Numbered from the stretch's first letter, positions 43,913 to 53,523 are shown. The stretch is 64,000 nucleotides of DNA from Pseudomonas lini (GCF_030812475.1 NZ_JAUSSR010000012.1:124001-188000); one strand, 5' to 3'. A program made the numbers and translations. Notes: generated by a model not told the origin, from the sequence alone.

Positions 43913-44471
43913 CGATATCCAGGTCGAAGGCGAAGGCGAAGAACTGCCACATTTGCTGCTGGTCGACGACGACGCAACCTTTACCCGGGTGATGGCCCGC
44001 GCCATGGCCCGCCGCGGCTTTCGCGTCAGCACCGCCGGTTCCGCCGAAGAAGGCCTGACCATCGCCCAGGCCGACTTGCCGGACTACGCTGCGCTGGATC
44101 TGAAAATGGACGGCGATTCCGGCCTGGTGCTGCTGCCCAAGCTGCTGGAACTGGATCCGGAAATGCGCGTGGTGATCCTCACCGGTTACTCGAGCATCGC
44201 CACCGCCGTCGAAGCGATCAAGCGCGGCGCCTGCAATTACCTGTGCAAACCGGCGGACGCCGATGACGTGCTGGCGGCTTTGCTGTCCGAACACGCCGAC
44301 CTCGACACCCTGGTGCCGGAAAACCCGATGTCCGTGGACCGCCTGCAATGGGAACACATCCAGCGTGTGTTGACCGAACACGAAGGCAACATCTCCGCCA
44401 CCGCCCGCGCCTTGGGCATGCACCGCCGCACGCTGCAGCGCAAACTGCAGAAGCGCCCGGTCCGTCGCTGA
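43905..44471 (+). CDS. roxR: Response regulator RoxR (RegA/PrrA family)
   Basis: 188 residues. Receiver domain with acidic pocket LLVDDDATF, phospho-acceptor D65 in AALDLKMD, and switch and Lys positions ILTGYSS and YLCKPAD. A Fis-type helix-turn-helix forms the C-terminus (HEGNISATARALGMHRRTLQRKLQ), with the recognition helix typical of RegA/PrrA/ActR. Start ATG 43905 lies inside the end of roxS. Confidence 0.94.
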   Translation: MSDDIQVEGEGEELPHLLLVDDDATFTRVMARAMARRGFRVSTAGSAEEGLTIAQADLPDYAALDLKMDGDSGLVLLPKLLELDPEMRVVILTGYSSIATAVEAIKRGACNYLCKPADADDVLAALLSEHADLDTLVPENPMSVDRLQWEHIQRVLTEHEGNISATARALGMHRRTLQRKLQKRPVRR

Positions 44472-44508
44472 ACCGGTGCTGAACAATTGTTGTCCTACCG
44501 CGTTACAA

Positions 44509-44540
44509 CACGAACTGATCATCTATGATCGGTTCGTGTG
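44509..44540. promoter_or_regulatory. 15-bp inverted repeat between roxR and the ABC gene
   Basis: ACACGAACTGATCAT (44509-44523) faces ATGATCGGTTCGTGT (44526-44540), one wobble pair, two-base loop. TTCTTTTCT follows, so it could end the roxSR transcript; equally it could be an operator for the following ABC transporter gene. Confidence 0.5.
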
Positions 44541-44568
44541 TCGTTCTTTTCTCCAATGAGCCTTTTCC

Positions 44569-46296
44569 ATGAATCAGAACGCTGAATATTCCGCGGTCAA
44601 TGATGCTGTGCGCGGGCAGTTTTTTCGCAAAGTCTGGGCGATGACCACGCCTTACTGGCGCAGCGAAGAGAAGGGCAAGGCCTGGACGTTGTTGATCGCC
44701 GTGATTGCGCTGTCGTTGTTCAGCGTGGCGATTTCGGTATGGGTCAACAGTTGGTACAAGGACTTCTACAACGCCTTGCAGAAAAAGGACGAAGCGGCCT
44801 TCTGGCAACTGATTCTGTATTTCTGCGGCATAGCAGCGGTGGCAATCCTTGGCGCAGTGTATCGGCTCTACCTGACGCAGATGCTGACGATCCGCTGGCG
44901 AGCCTGGCTCACCGAACAGCATTTTACCCGTTGGCTCGGCAACAAGAATTACTACCAGCTGGAGCAGGGCGGTTACACCGATAACCCGGACCAGCGGATT
45001 TCCGAAGACCTGAATAAATTCACGACCAACACCTTGGGCCTGGGGCTCGGTTTGATTCGCAACATCGTCAGCCTCGTATCGTTCTCGATCATTCTGTGGG
45101 GCGTTTCGGGCAGTATCGAAGTGTTCGGTTTCACGATTCCTGGTTACATGTTCTGGTGCGCGCTGGTTTATGCCGCCGTCGCCAGTTGGCTGACACATTT
45201 GATTGGTCGTCGCCTGATCGGCCTCAACAACAACCAGCAACGTTTCGAAGCCGACCTGCGTTTCTCCATGGTGCGGGTTCGCGAAAATGCTGAAAGCATT
45301 GCGCTGTACAACGGCGAACCGAATGAGAACCGCCGCTTGAGCAGCCGTTTCGGGATGGTCTGGCACAACTTCTGGGACATCATGAAAGTGTCCAAGCGCC
45401 TGACCTTCTTTACTTCCGGTTATGAGCAGATTGCAGTCATCTTTCCGTTCATGGTTGCCGCACCGCGTTACTTCACCGGCAAGATCGAGCTGGGTGAGCT
45501 GATGCAAATCAACTCGGCGTTCGCTAACGTCCAGGATAACTTCAGCTGGTTCATCACTGCATACCAGGACCTCGCCGAATGGCGCGCCACCTGTGATCGT
45601 CTGCTGAGTTTCCGTCAGGCCATGAGCGACAACGAAAATCGCGTACCGATGGTCGATGTGCAGAATTCGGGCTCGGAGCTGAAGGTGCACAACCTGGGCC
45701 TCGACCTGGCTGACGGTCGTCACCTGCTGACCAATGCCGACATGACCGTGGAGGAGGGCGAGCGCGTTATGCTCAGTGGCCGTTCCGGCAGCGGCAAATC
45801 GACCTTGCTGCGGGCGATGGGGCATTTGTGGCCGGCGGGCCACGGCAGTATCCGTCTGCCGGCGGCGCGTTATCTGTTTCTGCCGCAAAAACCCTATCTG
45901 CCGATTGGCACCCTGCGCGAGGCGCTGAGTTATCCACAGTCCGGCGATACCTATGCGAACGAGCGTTACGCGCATGTGCTGGAAACCTGTCGCTTGCCGC
46001 ATCTGGTCGCGCGTCTGGATGAAGCCAATCACTGGCAGCGCATGTTGTCGCCGGGTGAACAACAACGCTTGGCGTTCGCCCGTGCGCTGCTCTATGCACC
46101 GCAATGGCTATACATGGACGAAGCGACCTCGGCAATGGATGAGGAGGACGAGGCGTCGCTGTATCAAGCGCTGATCGATGAAATACCGGGCTTGAGCATC
46201 GTCAGCGTCGGGCATCGCAGCAGCCTGAAACGCTTCCACCCACGGCACATTCGTATCGAGAATGGACATCTGGTGGAGCAGACCGTGACCGCCTGA
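44569..46296 (+). CDS. SbmA/BacA-like ABC protein with fused ATPase (YddA type)
   Basis: 575 residues. The N-terminal ABC_membrane_2/SbmA-like domain (about 1-340; RWRAWLTEQHFTRWL, YTDNPDQRISEDLNKF) is fused to an ATPase domain (Walker A GRSGSGKST, signature LSPGEQQRLAFARALL, Walker B WLYMDEATSA). Relatives move peptides, long-chain acyl compounds or vitamin B12 across the inner membrane; the substrate here is unknown. Stands alone between a palindrome and a REP pair. Confidence 0.88.
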   Translation: MNQNAEYSAVNDAVRGQFFRKVWAMTTPYWRSEEKGKAWTLLIAVIALSLFSVAISVWVNSWYKDFYNALQKKDEAAFWQLILYFCGIAAVAILGAVYRLYLTQMLTIRWRAWLTEQHFTRWLGNKNYYQLEQGGYTDNPDQRISEDLNKFTTNTLGLGLGLIRNIVSLVSFSIILWGVSGSIEVFGFTIPGYMFWCALVYAAVASWLTHLIGRRLIGLNNNQQRFEADLRFSMVRVRENAESIALYNGEPNENRRLSSRFGMVWHNFWDIMKVSKRLTFFTSGYEQIAVIFPFMVAAPRYFTGKIELGELMQINSAFANVQDNFSWFITAYQDLAEWRATCDRLLSFRQAMSDNENRVPMVDVQNSGSELKVHNLGLDLADGRHLLTNADMTVEEGERVMLSGRSGSGKSTLLRAMGHLWPAGHGSIRLPAARYLFLPQKPYLPIGTLREALSYPQSGDTYANERYAHVLETCRLPHLVARLDEANHWQRMLSPGEQQRLAFARALLYAPQWLYMDEATSAMDEEDEASLYQALIDEIPGLSIVSVGHRSSLKRFHPRHIRIENGHLVEQTVTA

Positions 46297-46309
46297 ACAC
46301 CACCGCCCC

Positions 46310-46401
46310 TTGTAGGAGCTGGCTTGCCAGCGAAAGCGACCGTCCAGTCGAAAAATATATCGACTGGTCCACCGCCTTCGCTGGCAAGCCAGCTCCTACA
46401 A
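46310..46401. repeat. REP pair, GCTGGC type
   Basis: TTGTAGGAGCTGGCTTGCC at 46310 and the inverted GGCAAGCCAGCTCCTACA ending at 46401, with an inner CAGTCGA...TCGACTG stem. Confidence 0.85.
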
Positions 46402-46476
46402 GGGAGGTGGGTGATCGTACAACCGCGTTGAGCTATGATGCGGATTCAGCCGAATTTTTCGAGAATGACGTTCACC

Positions 46477-47226
46477 ATGGAAAACCCGATCGACACGCCA
46501 CGCCTCCCTCGCAAGCGCCGCAGCCTCGCACAGGAACTGGTGACGGTGCTGTCCGAGCAGATTCGCGACGGTCAACTCAAGCGCGGCGACAAATTGCCCA
46601 CCGAGTCGGCAATCATGGATGCCCATGGCGTCAGCCGTACGGTGGTCCGTGAAGCGATTTCGCGGTTGCAGGCGGCCGGGCAGGTTGAAACCCGTCATGG
46701 CATCGGCACCTTTGTGCTCGACACCCCCAGCCCGAGTGGTTTTCGCATCGATCCGGCAACCGTGGTCACCCTGCGTGACGTGCTGGCGATTCTCGAACTG
46801 CGCATCAGCCTCGAAGTGGAATCCGCCGGCCTCGCCGCACAACGCCGCAGCCCCGAGCAGTTGGCGCTGATGCGAGCGGCGCTGGACGCGTTGAATGAAA
46901 GTGTCTCCCACGCCAGCGATGCCGTGGCGTCGGACTTCCAGTTCCACCTGCAAATCGCCCTGGCGACGGGCAACCGTTACTTCACGGACATCATGACCCA
47001 CCTGGGCACCAGCATTATCCCGCGTACGCGACTCAATTCGGCGCGCCTGGCCCATGATGATCAGCAGCACTACATGAATCGCCTGAGCCGTGAGCATGAA
47101 GAGATTTATGACGCGATTGCCCGCCAGGATTCGGATGCGGCACGGGCGGCGATGCGGTTGCACCTGACCAACAGCCGTGAGCGGTTGCGCCATGCCCATG
47201 AAGAGGCTGAGGCGCAGCGCGGTTAA
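46477..47226 (+). CDS. FadR-subfamily GntR regulator of the sugar-acid genes
   Basis: 249 residues from ATG 46477 (MENPIDTPRLPRKRRS); ATG 46465 is possible but its ribosome binding site would be too close. The winged helix-turn-helix spans about 15-85 (LKRGDKLPTESAIMDAHGVSRTVVREAI), followed by an all-helical FCD ligand-binding domain (ILELRISLEVESAGLAAQR, SDFQFHLQIALATGN, HEEIYDAI). Located directly before the galactarate/glucarate genes, it most likely represses them until the sugar acid or an intermediate is present. Confidence 0.87.
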   Translation: MENPIDTPRLPRKRRSLAQELVTVLSEQIRDGQLKRGDKLPTESAIMDAHGVSRTVVREAISRLQAAGQVETRHGIGTFVLDTPSPSGFRIDPATVVTLRDVLAILELRISLEVESAGLAAQRRSPEQLALMRAALDALNESVSHASDAVASDFQFHLQIALATGNRYFTDIMTHLGTSIIPRTRLNSARLAHDDQQHYMNRLSREHEEIYDAIARQDSDAARAAMRLHLTNSRERLRHAHEEAEAQRG

Positions 47227-47348
47227 GGTTGCTGAATCGGTTAAATCATTGCCTGACCGACCGCTTTCGTCGGAACGCTATCCGGAGCAAGCTCGCTCCC
47301 ATATTTTTGATCGCTGCCAAGTCCAGACTTTATGTTCGCCGCAGCCCC

Positions 47349-47438
47349 CCTGTAGGAGCTGGCTTGCCAGCGAAGGCGGCGGCACATTCAACATCCGTGC
47401 AAGCTGACCCAACGCTTTCGCGAGCAGTCTCACTCCCA
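47349..47438. repeat. REP unit with decayed partner
   Basis: CTGTAGGAGCTGGCTTGCC at 47349 is complete; the opposite unit around 47414-47438 (CGCGAGCAGTCTCACTCCCAC) is degenerate. Apart from this and the operator, the 587-base gap before kdgD holds no gene I can support. Confidence 0.65.
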
Positions 47439-47732
47439 CTTGATCGCTGTCGTGCCCGGACATTGTAGTCGCCGCGAATCCCTTTGTGAGAGCGAGACCG
47501 GCTTTGCCGGCGAAGGGGCCCGCAGTCATGCCACCATTATCCGGTCCGGTCCTGAAACCAACTCCCCTCCGTTGTCTCTCTCTTCCGACAACGTATCTCC
47601 TGAAAGCCTATCGGGCGCGTTGTCCATGCCTCCGTTTCTATTGAACCAAAGCCCCATGAATTCTTAGCCCCCGTCCTTCTTTACCAACAATTTTCACCCT
47701 CGGCGATGAAATGCAGTTGACGGTTATTTTTT

Positions 47733-47756
47733 AAGTTGTACGATGACCTACAACTT
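47733..47756. promoter_or_regulatory. Candidate GntR/FadR-type operator upstream of kdgD
   Basis: A perfect inverted repeat, AAGTTGTA (47733-47740) and TACAACTT (47749-47756), contains the TTGTA...TACAA core frequent in FadR-subfamily operators. It lies 58 bases before the kdgD ATG, so a bound repressor could block transcription; the nearby regulator at 46477 is the natural candidate. Confidence 0.5.
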
Positions 47757-47813
47757 CGGCGCAGGCTGAACGCTTTTCTCACACATAACGTCGCTACCCA
47801 GGGTGTTCGAATA

Positions 47814-48725
47814 ATGAATCCACAAGAACTGAAGTCCATCCTCTCTTCCGGTCTGCTGTCTTTCCCGGTTACCGATTTCAACGCCCAGGGCGATTTCCAT
47901 CGCGCTGGCTACATCAAACGTCTCGAGTGGCTGGCCCCATACGGCGCCTCGGCTCTGTTCGCCGCGGGCGGCACCGGTGAGTTCTTCTCTCTGGCGGCCA
48001 GCGAATACTCGGAAATCATCAAGACCGCCGTCGACACCTGCGAAACCAGCGTGCCGATTCTGGCCGGCGTTGGCGGTTCGACCCGTCAAGCCATCGAATA
48101 CGCTCAAGAAGCCGAGCGTCTGGGCGCCAAGGGCCTGTTGCTGCTGCCGCATTACCTGACCGAAGCCAGCCAGGACGGCGTGGCTGCTCACGTTGAAGCC
48201 GTGTGCAAATCGGTGAACATCGGCGTGGTGGTCTACAACCGCAACGTGTGTCGTCTGACCGCGCCGCTGCTGGAACGCCTGGCCGAGCGCTGCCCGAACC
48301 TGATCGGCTACAAGGATGGCCTGGGCGATATCGAATTGATGGTCTCGATCCGTCGCCGCCTCGGCGACCGCTTCAGCTACCTGGGCGGTCTGCCGACCGC
48401 CGAAGTCTACGCCGCGGCCTACAAGGCGCTGGGCGTGCCGGTTTACTCGTCGGCGGTGTTCAATTTCATCCCGAAAACCGCGATGGATTTCTACCACGCC
48501 ATTGCGCGTGAAGATCACGCCACCGTCGGCAAGATCATCGACGACTTCTTCCTGCCGTACCTGGATATCCGTAACCGCAAGGCCGGTTACGCAGTGAGCA
48601 TCGTCAAGGCCGGGGCAAAAATCGTCGGCTATGACGCAGGTCCTGTGCGTGCGCCGCTGACCGATCTGCTGCCAGAAGAGTACGAAGCTCTGGCCGCGCT
48701 GATCGACAAGCAGGGCGCGCAGTAA
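47814..48725 (+). CDS. kdgD: 5-dehydro-4-deoxyglucarate dehydratase
   Basis: 303 residues of the DHDPS/NAL class I lyase fold. It converts 5-keto-4-deoxyglucarate to 2-oxoglutarate semialdehyde plus water and CO2. Schiff-base lysine K167 lies in GYKDGLGD, and the family motif GGTGEFFSLA is near residue 50. ATG 47814 gives the standard length. First enzyme gene of the sugar-acid operon; a terminator-like hairpin follows before the dehydrogenase gene. Confidence 0.94.
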   Translation: MNPQELKSILSSGLLSFPVTDFNAQGDFHRAGYIKRLEWLAPYGASALFAAGGTGEFFSLAASEYSEIIKTAVDTCETSVPILAGVGGSTRQAIEYAQEAERLGAKGLLLLPHYLTEASQDGVAAHVEAVCKSVNIGVVVYNRNVCRLTAPLLERLAERCPNLIGYKDGLGDIELMVSIRRRLGDRFSYLGGLPTAEVYAAAYKALGVPVYSSAVFNFIPKTAMDFYHAIAREDHATVGKIIDDFFLPYLDIRNRKAGYAVSIVKAGAKIVGYDAGPVRAPLTDLLPEEYEALAALIDKQGAQ

Positions 48726-48742
48726 AAAAACCGATTGAGAAA

Positions 48743-48768
48743 GGCCGCTGAGCAATCAGCGGCTTTTT
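48743..48768 (+). terminator. Intrinsic terminator inside the sugar-acid gene series
   Basis: GCCGCTG (48744-48750) pairs with CAGCGGC (48757-48763) followed by TTTTT. It lies between kdgD and the dehydrogenase gene, which are otherwise expected to be co-transcribed, so it should lower expression of downstream genes. Confidence 0.75.
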
Positions 48769-48798
48769 GCGTAAGGACTCTTTTGCAGGAGAATGATT

Positions 48799-50244
48799 GT
48801 GGCTGATACAAAGCGTTTCGATAACTACATCAATGGCCAATGGGTCACCGGTGCCGACTACAGCGCCAACATCAACCCGTCGGAGTTGACCGACACCATC
48901 GGCGAGTACGCCAAGGCCGATCTGGCTCAGGTTCACGCCGCCATCGACGCCGCTCGCGCCGCGTTCCCGGCCTGGTCCACTTCAGGCATTCAGGCTCGCC
49001 ACGATTCCCTGGATAAAGTCGGCACTGAAATCCTCGCCCGTCGTGAAGAGCTCGGCACCTTGCTGGCCCGGGAAGAGGGCAAGACCCTGCCCGAAGCCAT
49101 CGGCGAAGTGACCCGCGCCGGCAATATCTTCAAGTTTTTCGCCGGTGAATGCCTGCGCCTGTCCGGCGACTACCTGCCGTCGGTGCGTCCGGGCGTCAAT
49201 GTGGAAGTCACTCGCGAAGCGCTGGGCGTGGTGGGTCTGATCACGCCCTGGAACTTCCCGATCGCGATCCCGGCGTGGAAAATCGCCCCGGCCCTGGCCT
49301 ATGGCAACTGCGTGGTGCTGAAACCGGCGGACCTGGTACCGGGCTGCGCCTGGGCCCTGGCTGAAATCATCTCCCGCGCAGGCTTCCCCGCCGGCGTGTT
49401 CAACCTGGTGATGGGCAGCGGCCGAGTGATTGGCGATGCGCTGGTGCAGAGCCCTAAAGTCGACGGCATCAGCTTTACCGGCTCCGTGGGTGTCGGTCGT
49501 CAGATCGCCGTCAACTGCGTCTCGCGCCAGGCCAAAGTGCAGCTGGAAATGGGCGGCAAGAACCCGCAGATCATTCTCGACGACGCCGACCTCAAGCAAG
49601 CGGTCGAACTGTCGGTGCAGAGCGCGTTCTACTCCACCGGCCAGCGTTGCACCGCCTCGAGCCGATTCATCGTCACCGCCGGGATACACGACAAGTTCGT
49701 CGAAGCCATGGCTGAGCGCATGAAGTCGATCAAGGTCGGCCACGCGCTGAAAACCGGCACCGATATCGGTCCGGTGGTCTCGCAAGCCCAGCTTGAACAG
49801 GACATGAAGTACATCGACATCGGCCAGTCCGAAGGTGCGCGTCTGGTCAGCGGCGGTGGTCTGGTGACCTGCGACACCGAAGGCTACTACCTCGCGCCGA
49901 CGCTGTTTGCCGACAGCGAAGCCGCCATGCGCATCAGCCGCGAAGAAATCTTTGGCCCCGTGGCCAACATCGTGCGCGTGGCCGATTACGACGCTGCGCT
50001 GGCCATGGCCAACGACACCGAGTTCGGTCTGTCGGCGGGCATCGCCACCACGTCGCTGAAGTACGCCAACCACTTCAAGCGCCACTCCCAGGCCGGGATG
50101 GTGATGGTCAACCTGCCGACGGCGGGCGTGGATTACCACGTTCCATTCGGCGGGCGTAAAGGTTCATCCTATGGATCTCGCGAGCAAGGTCGCTACGCGC
50201 AAGAGTTCTACACGGTCGTGAAGACCAGCTACATCGGTTCGTAA
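48799..50244 (+). CDS. 2-oxoglutarate semialdehyde (2,5-dioxovalerate) dehydrogenase
   Basis: 481-residue aldehyde dehydrogenase, oxidising the KdgD product to 2-oxoglutarate for the TCA cycle. Catalytic cysteine C284 lies in GQRCTASSR, and the general-base glutamate in LEMGGKNP; the NAD-binding region is TPWNFPIAIPAWKIAPALAYG. The GTG at 48799 is preferred over ATG 48793 because AGGAG ends eight bases before it, against two for the ATG. Confidence 0.92.
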   Translation: MADTKRFDNYINGQWVTGADYSANINPSELTDTIGEYAKADLAQVHAAIDAARAAFPAWSTSGIQARHDSLDKVGTEILARREELGTLLAREEGKTLPEAIGEVTRAGNIFKFFAGECLRLSGDYLPSVRPGVNVEVTREALGVVGLITPWNFPIAIPAWKIAPALAYGNCVVLKPADLVPGCAWALAEIISRAGFPAGVFNLVMGSGRVIGDALVQSPKVDGISFTGSVGVGRQIAVNCVSRQAKVQLEMGGKNPQIILDDADLKQAVELSVQSAFYSTGQRCTASSRFIVTAGIHDKFVEAMAERMKSIKVGHALKTGTDIGPVVSQAQLEQDMKYIDIGQSEGARLVSGGGLVTCDTEGYYLAPTLFADSEAAMRISREEIFGPVANIVRVADYDAALAMANDTEFGLSAGIATTSLKYANHFKRHSQAGMVMVNLPTAGVDYHVPFGGRKGSSYGSREQGRYAQEFYTVVKTSYIGS

Positions 50245-50255
50245 ACGCATTACCC

Positions 50256-50357
50256 CTGTGGGAGCGAGCCTGCTCGCGAAGGTCTAGAGGTCGCGGCGTT
50301 AAACCTGATGCCCCGCGTCATCGTTGACCTCCATCGCGAGCAAGCTCGCTCCTACAG
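50256..50357. repeat. REP pair, GCGAGC type
   Basis: CCTGTGGGAGCGAGCCTGC at 50256 and the inverted GCAAGCTCGCTCCTACAG ending at 50357. Confidence 0.85.
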
Positions 50358-50409
50358 AGGAGCACCTGTTTCACCCGCGCATAAAAATAATCAGTGGGAG
50401 TACATCTAC

Positions 50410-51777
50410 ATGCAAGCGACCAAGCCAACCCACGTCCGCTATTTGATTTTGCTCATGCTTTTCCTGGTGACCACCATCAATTATGCCGACCGGGCCACTA
50501 TCGCCATCGCGGGCTCCAGCCTGCAAAAAGACCTCGGCATCGACGCGGTTACCCTCGGCTATATCTTCTCCGCATTCGGTTGGGCCTACGTCGCCGGGCA
50601 AATTCCCGGTGGCTGGCTGCTGGACCGTTTCGGTTCGAAAAAAATCTACGCGCTCAGCATTTTTACCTGGTCGCTGTTCACCGTGCTCCAGGGTTATGTC
50701 GGCGAGTTCGGCATGTCCACGGCGGTGGTTGCGCTGTTCATGCTGCGCTTCCTGGTGGGCCTGGCCGAAGCGCCATCCTTCCCCGGCAACGCACGCATCG
50801 TCGCGGCCTGGTTCCCCACGGCGGAACGCGGTACAGCCTCGGCGATCTTCAATTCGGCGCAGTACTTTGCCACCGTGTTGTTCGCCCCGCTGATGGGCTG
50901 GATCGTCTACAGCTTTGGCTGGCAGCACGTGTTCATCGTCATGGGCGTGATCGGTATCATCTTCTCGGGAATCTGGCTGAAAGTTATCCACAGCCCGCGC
51001 CAGCACCCGATGATCAATGACGCCGAATTCAAGCACATTGCCGACAACGGCGGCATGGTCGACATGGATCAGGACAAAGGCAAGGGTAAAAAGGCTGACG
51101 GTCCGAAGTGGGACTACATTCGCCAACTGCTGACCAACCGCATGATGCTCGGGGTGTACCTGGGCCAATATTGCATCAACGGCATCACCTACTTCTTCCT
51201 GACCTGGTTCCCGGTGTACCTGGTGCAGGAACGCGGCATGACCATTCTCAAGGCCGGCTTCATCGCCTCGTTGCCGGCGATCTGCGGTTTTATCGGTGGG
51301 GTGCTCGGCGGGGTGATTTCCGACTACCTGCTGCGCAAGGGCCACTCGCTGACCTTCGCCCGCAAGGCGCCGATCATTGCCGGCTTGCTGGTGTCCAGCA
51401 GTATCGTGGCCTGCAACTACGTAGACGTGGAATGGATGGTCGTCGGCTTCATGGCCCTGGCATTCTTCGGCAAAGGCGTGGGTGCATTGGGCTGGGCTGT
51501 GGTGTCCGACACCTCGCCGAAGCAGATCGCCGGTCTGAGCGGTGGCCTGTTCAACACCTTCGGCAACATCGCGTCGATCACCACCCCGATCGTGATCGGT
51601 TACATCATCAGCTCCACCGGATCGTTCAAATGGGCGCTGGTGTTCGTCGGTTGCAACGCACTGGTCGCGGTGTTCAGCTATCTGGTGATCGTTGGCCCGA
51701 TCAAGCGTGTGGTGCTCAAGGAGCCGCCAGTCAGCGGTCCTGAAACCAATAACAAATTGTCTCAAGCGCATTCCTGA
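50410..51777 (+). CDS. MFS sugar-acid transporter (glucarate/galactarate, GudP-like)
   Basis: 455-residue inner-membrane symporter of the anion:cation symporter branch of the MFS. About twelve hydrophobic segments; family motifs NYADRATIAIAG near the start and GWLLDRFGSKK in the first loop. ATG 50410 behind GTGGGAG is chosen; the longer frame reads through a REP. Neighbouring dehydratase and KdgD genes point to galactarate and/or glucarate as substrate. Confidence 0.9.
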   Translation: MQATKPTHVRYLILLMLFLVTTINYADRATIAIAGSSLQKDLGIDAVTLGYIFSAFGWAYVAGQIPGGWLLDRFGSKKIYALSIFTWSLFTVLQGYVGEFGMSTAVVALFMLRFLVGLAEAPSFPGNARIVAAWFPTAERGTASAIFNSAQYFATVLFAPLMGWIVYSFGWQHVFIVMGVIGIIFSGIWLKVIHSPRQHPMINDAEFKHIADNGGMVDMDQDKGKGKKADGPKWDYIRQLLTNRMMLGVYLGQYCINGITYFFLTWFPVYLVQERGMTILKAGFIASLPAICGFIGGVLGGVISDYLLRKGHSLTFARKAPIIAGLLVSSSIVACNYVDVEWMVVGFMALAFFGKGVGALGWAVVSDTSPKQIAGLSGGLFNTFGNIASITTPIVIGYIISSTGSFKWALVFVGCNALVAVFSYLVIVGPIKRVVLKEPPVSGPETNNKLSQAHS

Positions 51778-51788
51778 GGAGCGGCGTC

Positions 51789-53342
51789 ATGCAGTTGATT
51801 GAACATTCCGACTCGCCGCGCTACATCCGCCTGCACGAGCGGGACAACGTGGTCATCGTGGTCAATGATCAGGGGGTGCCAGCCGGCACCGAGTTTGCGG
51901 ACGGCCTGGTCACCCTGGACTTCGTGCCGCAGAGCCACAAGGTCACCCTGGAAGATATTCCCGAGGGCGGGCAGGTGATTCGCTACGGCCAGACCATTGG
52001 CTACGCGTTACAAGCGATTCCACGCGGCAGCTGGGTCAAGGAGGATCAACTGCGCATGCCGACCGCGCCGCCGCTGGACAGCTTGCCGCTGTCCACCGAG
52101 GTGCCGGCGGCACAGGCGCCGCTGGAAGGCTTCACGTTCGAGGGGTATCGCAATGCCGATGGCACTGTCGGCACGCGTAACATTCTCGGCATCACCACCA
52201 CCGTGCAGTGCGTCACCGGCGTGCTGGACCATGCGGTCAAGCGTATCAAGGACGAGTTGCTGCCCAAGTACCCGAACGTCGATGACGTGGTGGCGCTGAC
52301 CCACAGCTACGGCTGCGGTGTGGCGATCACCGCGACGGACGCGTACATCCCGATCCGCACCGTGCGCAATCTGGCGCGCAACCCGAACCTGGGTGGCGAA
52401 GCCTTGGTCATCGGCCTGGGGTGCGAGAAATTGCAGGCCGGGCAGGTGATGCACGAGAACGACAGCTCGGTGGATTTGAGTGAGCCGTGGCTGTACCGCC
52501 TGCAGGATTCGAGTCACGGTTTCACCGAGATGATCGAGCAGATCATGCAATTGGCCGAGACCCGCTTGAAGAAGCTCGATCAACGTCGCCGGGAAACCGT
52601 GCCGGCGTCCGAGCTGATCCTTGGCATGCAATGCGGCGGCAGCGATGCTTTTTCCGGCATCACCGCCAACCCGGCATTGGGCTATGCCTCGGACCTGTTG
52701 CTGCGGGCTGGCGCGACGGTGATGTTTTCCGAAGTCACCGAAGTGCGTGACGCCATTTATCTGTTGACGTCCCGCGCCGAAACCGAGGAAGTGGCTCAGG
52801 AACTGGTGCGGGAGATGGATTGGTACGACCGTTACCTGGCCAAGGGTGAGGCGGATCGCAGTGCCAACACCACGCCGGGCAACAAGAAGGGCGGGTTGTC
52901 GAACATTGTCGAGAAGTCATTGGGCTCGATCGTCAAATCCGGCAGCAGTGCGATCAATGGCGTGCTTGGCCCTGGTGAGCGTTTCAAGCGCAAAGGGCTG
53001 ATTTTCTGTGCGACGCCGGCCAGTGATTTTGTCTGCGGCACCTTGCAGCTGGCGGCGGGGATGAACCTGCATGTGTTCACCACCGGTCGCGGCACACCCT
53101 ATGGTTTGGCGATGGCGCCGGTGGTGAAGGTCTCGACCCGGACCGAACTGGCGCAGCGCTGGCCGGACCTGATCGACATCGATGCCGGGCGGATTGCGAC
53201 CGGGCGGGCGTCGATCGAGGATCTGGGGTGGGAGTTGTTCCACTACTATCTGGATGTGGCCAGCGGCAAGAAGCAGACGTGGGCGGAGCGGCACAAGCTG
53301 CATAACGACATTACCTTGTTCAACCCGGCGCCGATCACGTAA
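51789..53342 (+). CDS. garD: Galactarate dehydratase
   Basis: 517 residues of the UxaA family: an N-terminal SAF-like domain (about 1-95) and the large dehydratase domain (TRNILGITTTVQCVTGV, LTHSYGCGVAI, GMQCGGSDAFSGITANPA). It converts galactarate to 5-keto-4-deoxyglucarate, the substrate of KdgD, so this operon carries galactarate through to 2-oxoglutarate. It starts 11 bases after the transporter stop with GAGGAG. Confidence 0.92.
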   Translation: MQLIEHSDSPRYIRLHERDNVVIVVNDQGVPAGTEFADGLVTLDFVPQSHKVTLEDIPEGGQVIRYGQTIGYALQAIPRGSWVKEDQLRMPTAPPLDSLPLSTEVPAAQAPLEGFTFEGYRNADGTVGTRNILGITTTVQCVTGVLDHAVKRIKDELLPKYPNVDDVVALTHSYGCGVAITATDAYIPIRTVRNLARNPNLGGEALVIGLGCEKLQAGQVMHENDSSVDLSEPWLYRLQDSSHGFTEMIEQIMQLAETRLKKLDQRRRETVPASELILGMQCGGSDAFSGITANPALGYASDLLLRAGATVMFSEVTEVRDAIYLLTSRAETEEVAQELVREMDWYDRYLAKGEADRSANTTPGNKKGGLSNIVEKSLGSIVKSGSSAINGVLGPGERFKRKGLIFCATPASDFVCGTLQLAAGMNLHVFTTGRGTPYGLAMAPVVKVSTRTELAQRWPDLIDIDAGRIATGRASIEDLGWELFHYYLDVASGKKQTWAERHKLHNDITLFNPAPIT

Positions 53343-53357
53343 GACCGAGTCGACTGC

Positions 53358-53448
53358 TTCGCTGGCAAGCCAGCTCCTACAGGATTTGTGTCGAGCACAA
53401 AATAGGCGTACGACGCGGACCTGTAGGAGCTGGCTTGCCAGCGAAGGC
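53358..53448. repeat. REP pair in outward order
   Basis: TTCGCTGGCAAGCCAGCTCC near 53359 and CTGTAGGAGCTGGCTTGCC at 53421. The order of the two units is reversed relative to the other pairs in the window. Confidence 0.8.
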
Positions 53449-53523
53449 GTTCTACCAGACGCCAACGTCCCAGGTGGCTTATCATTAGCCCCCTAACGAC
53501 GCTCACCCAAGGTTACCCCCGGC

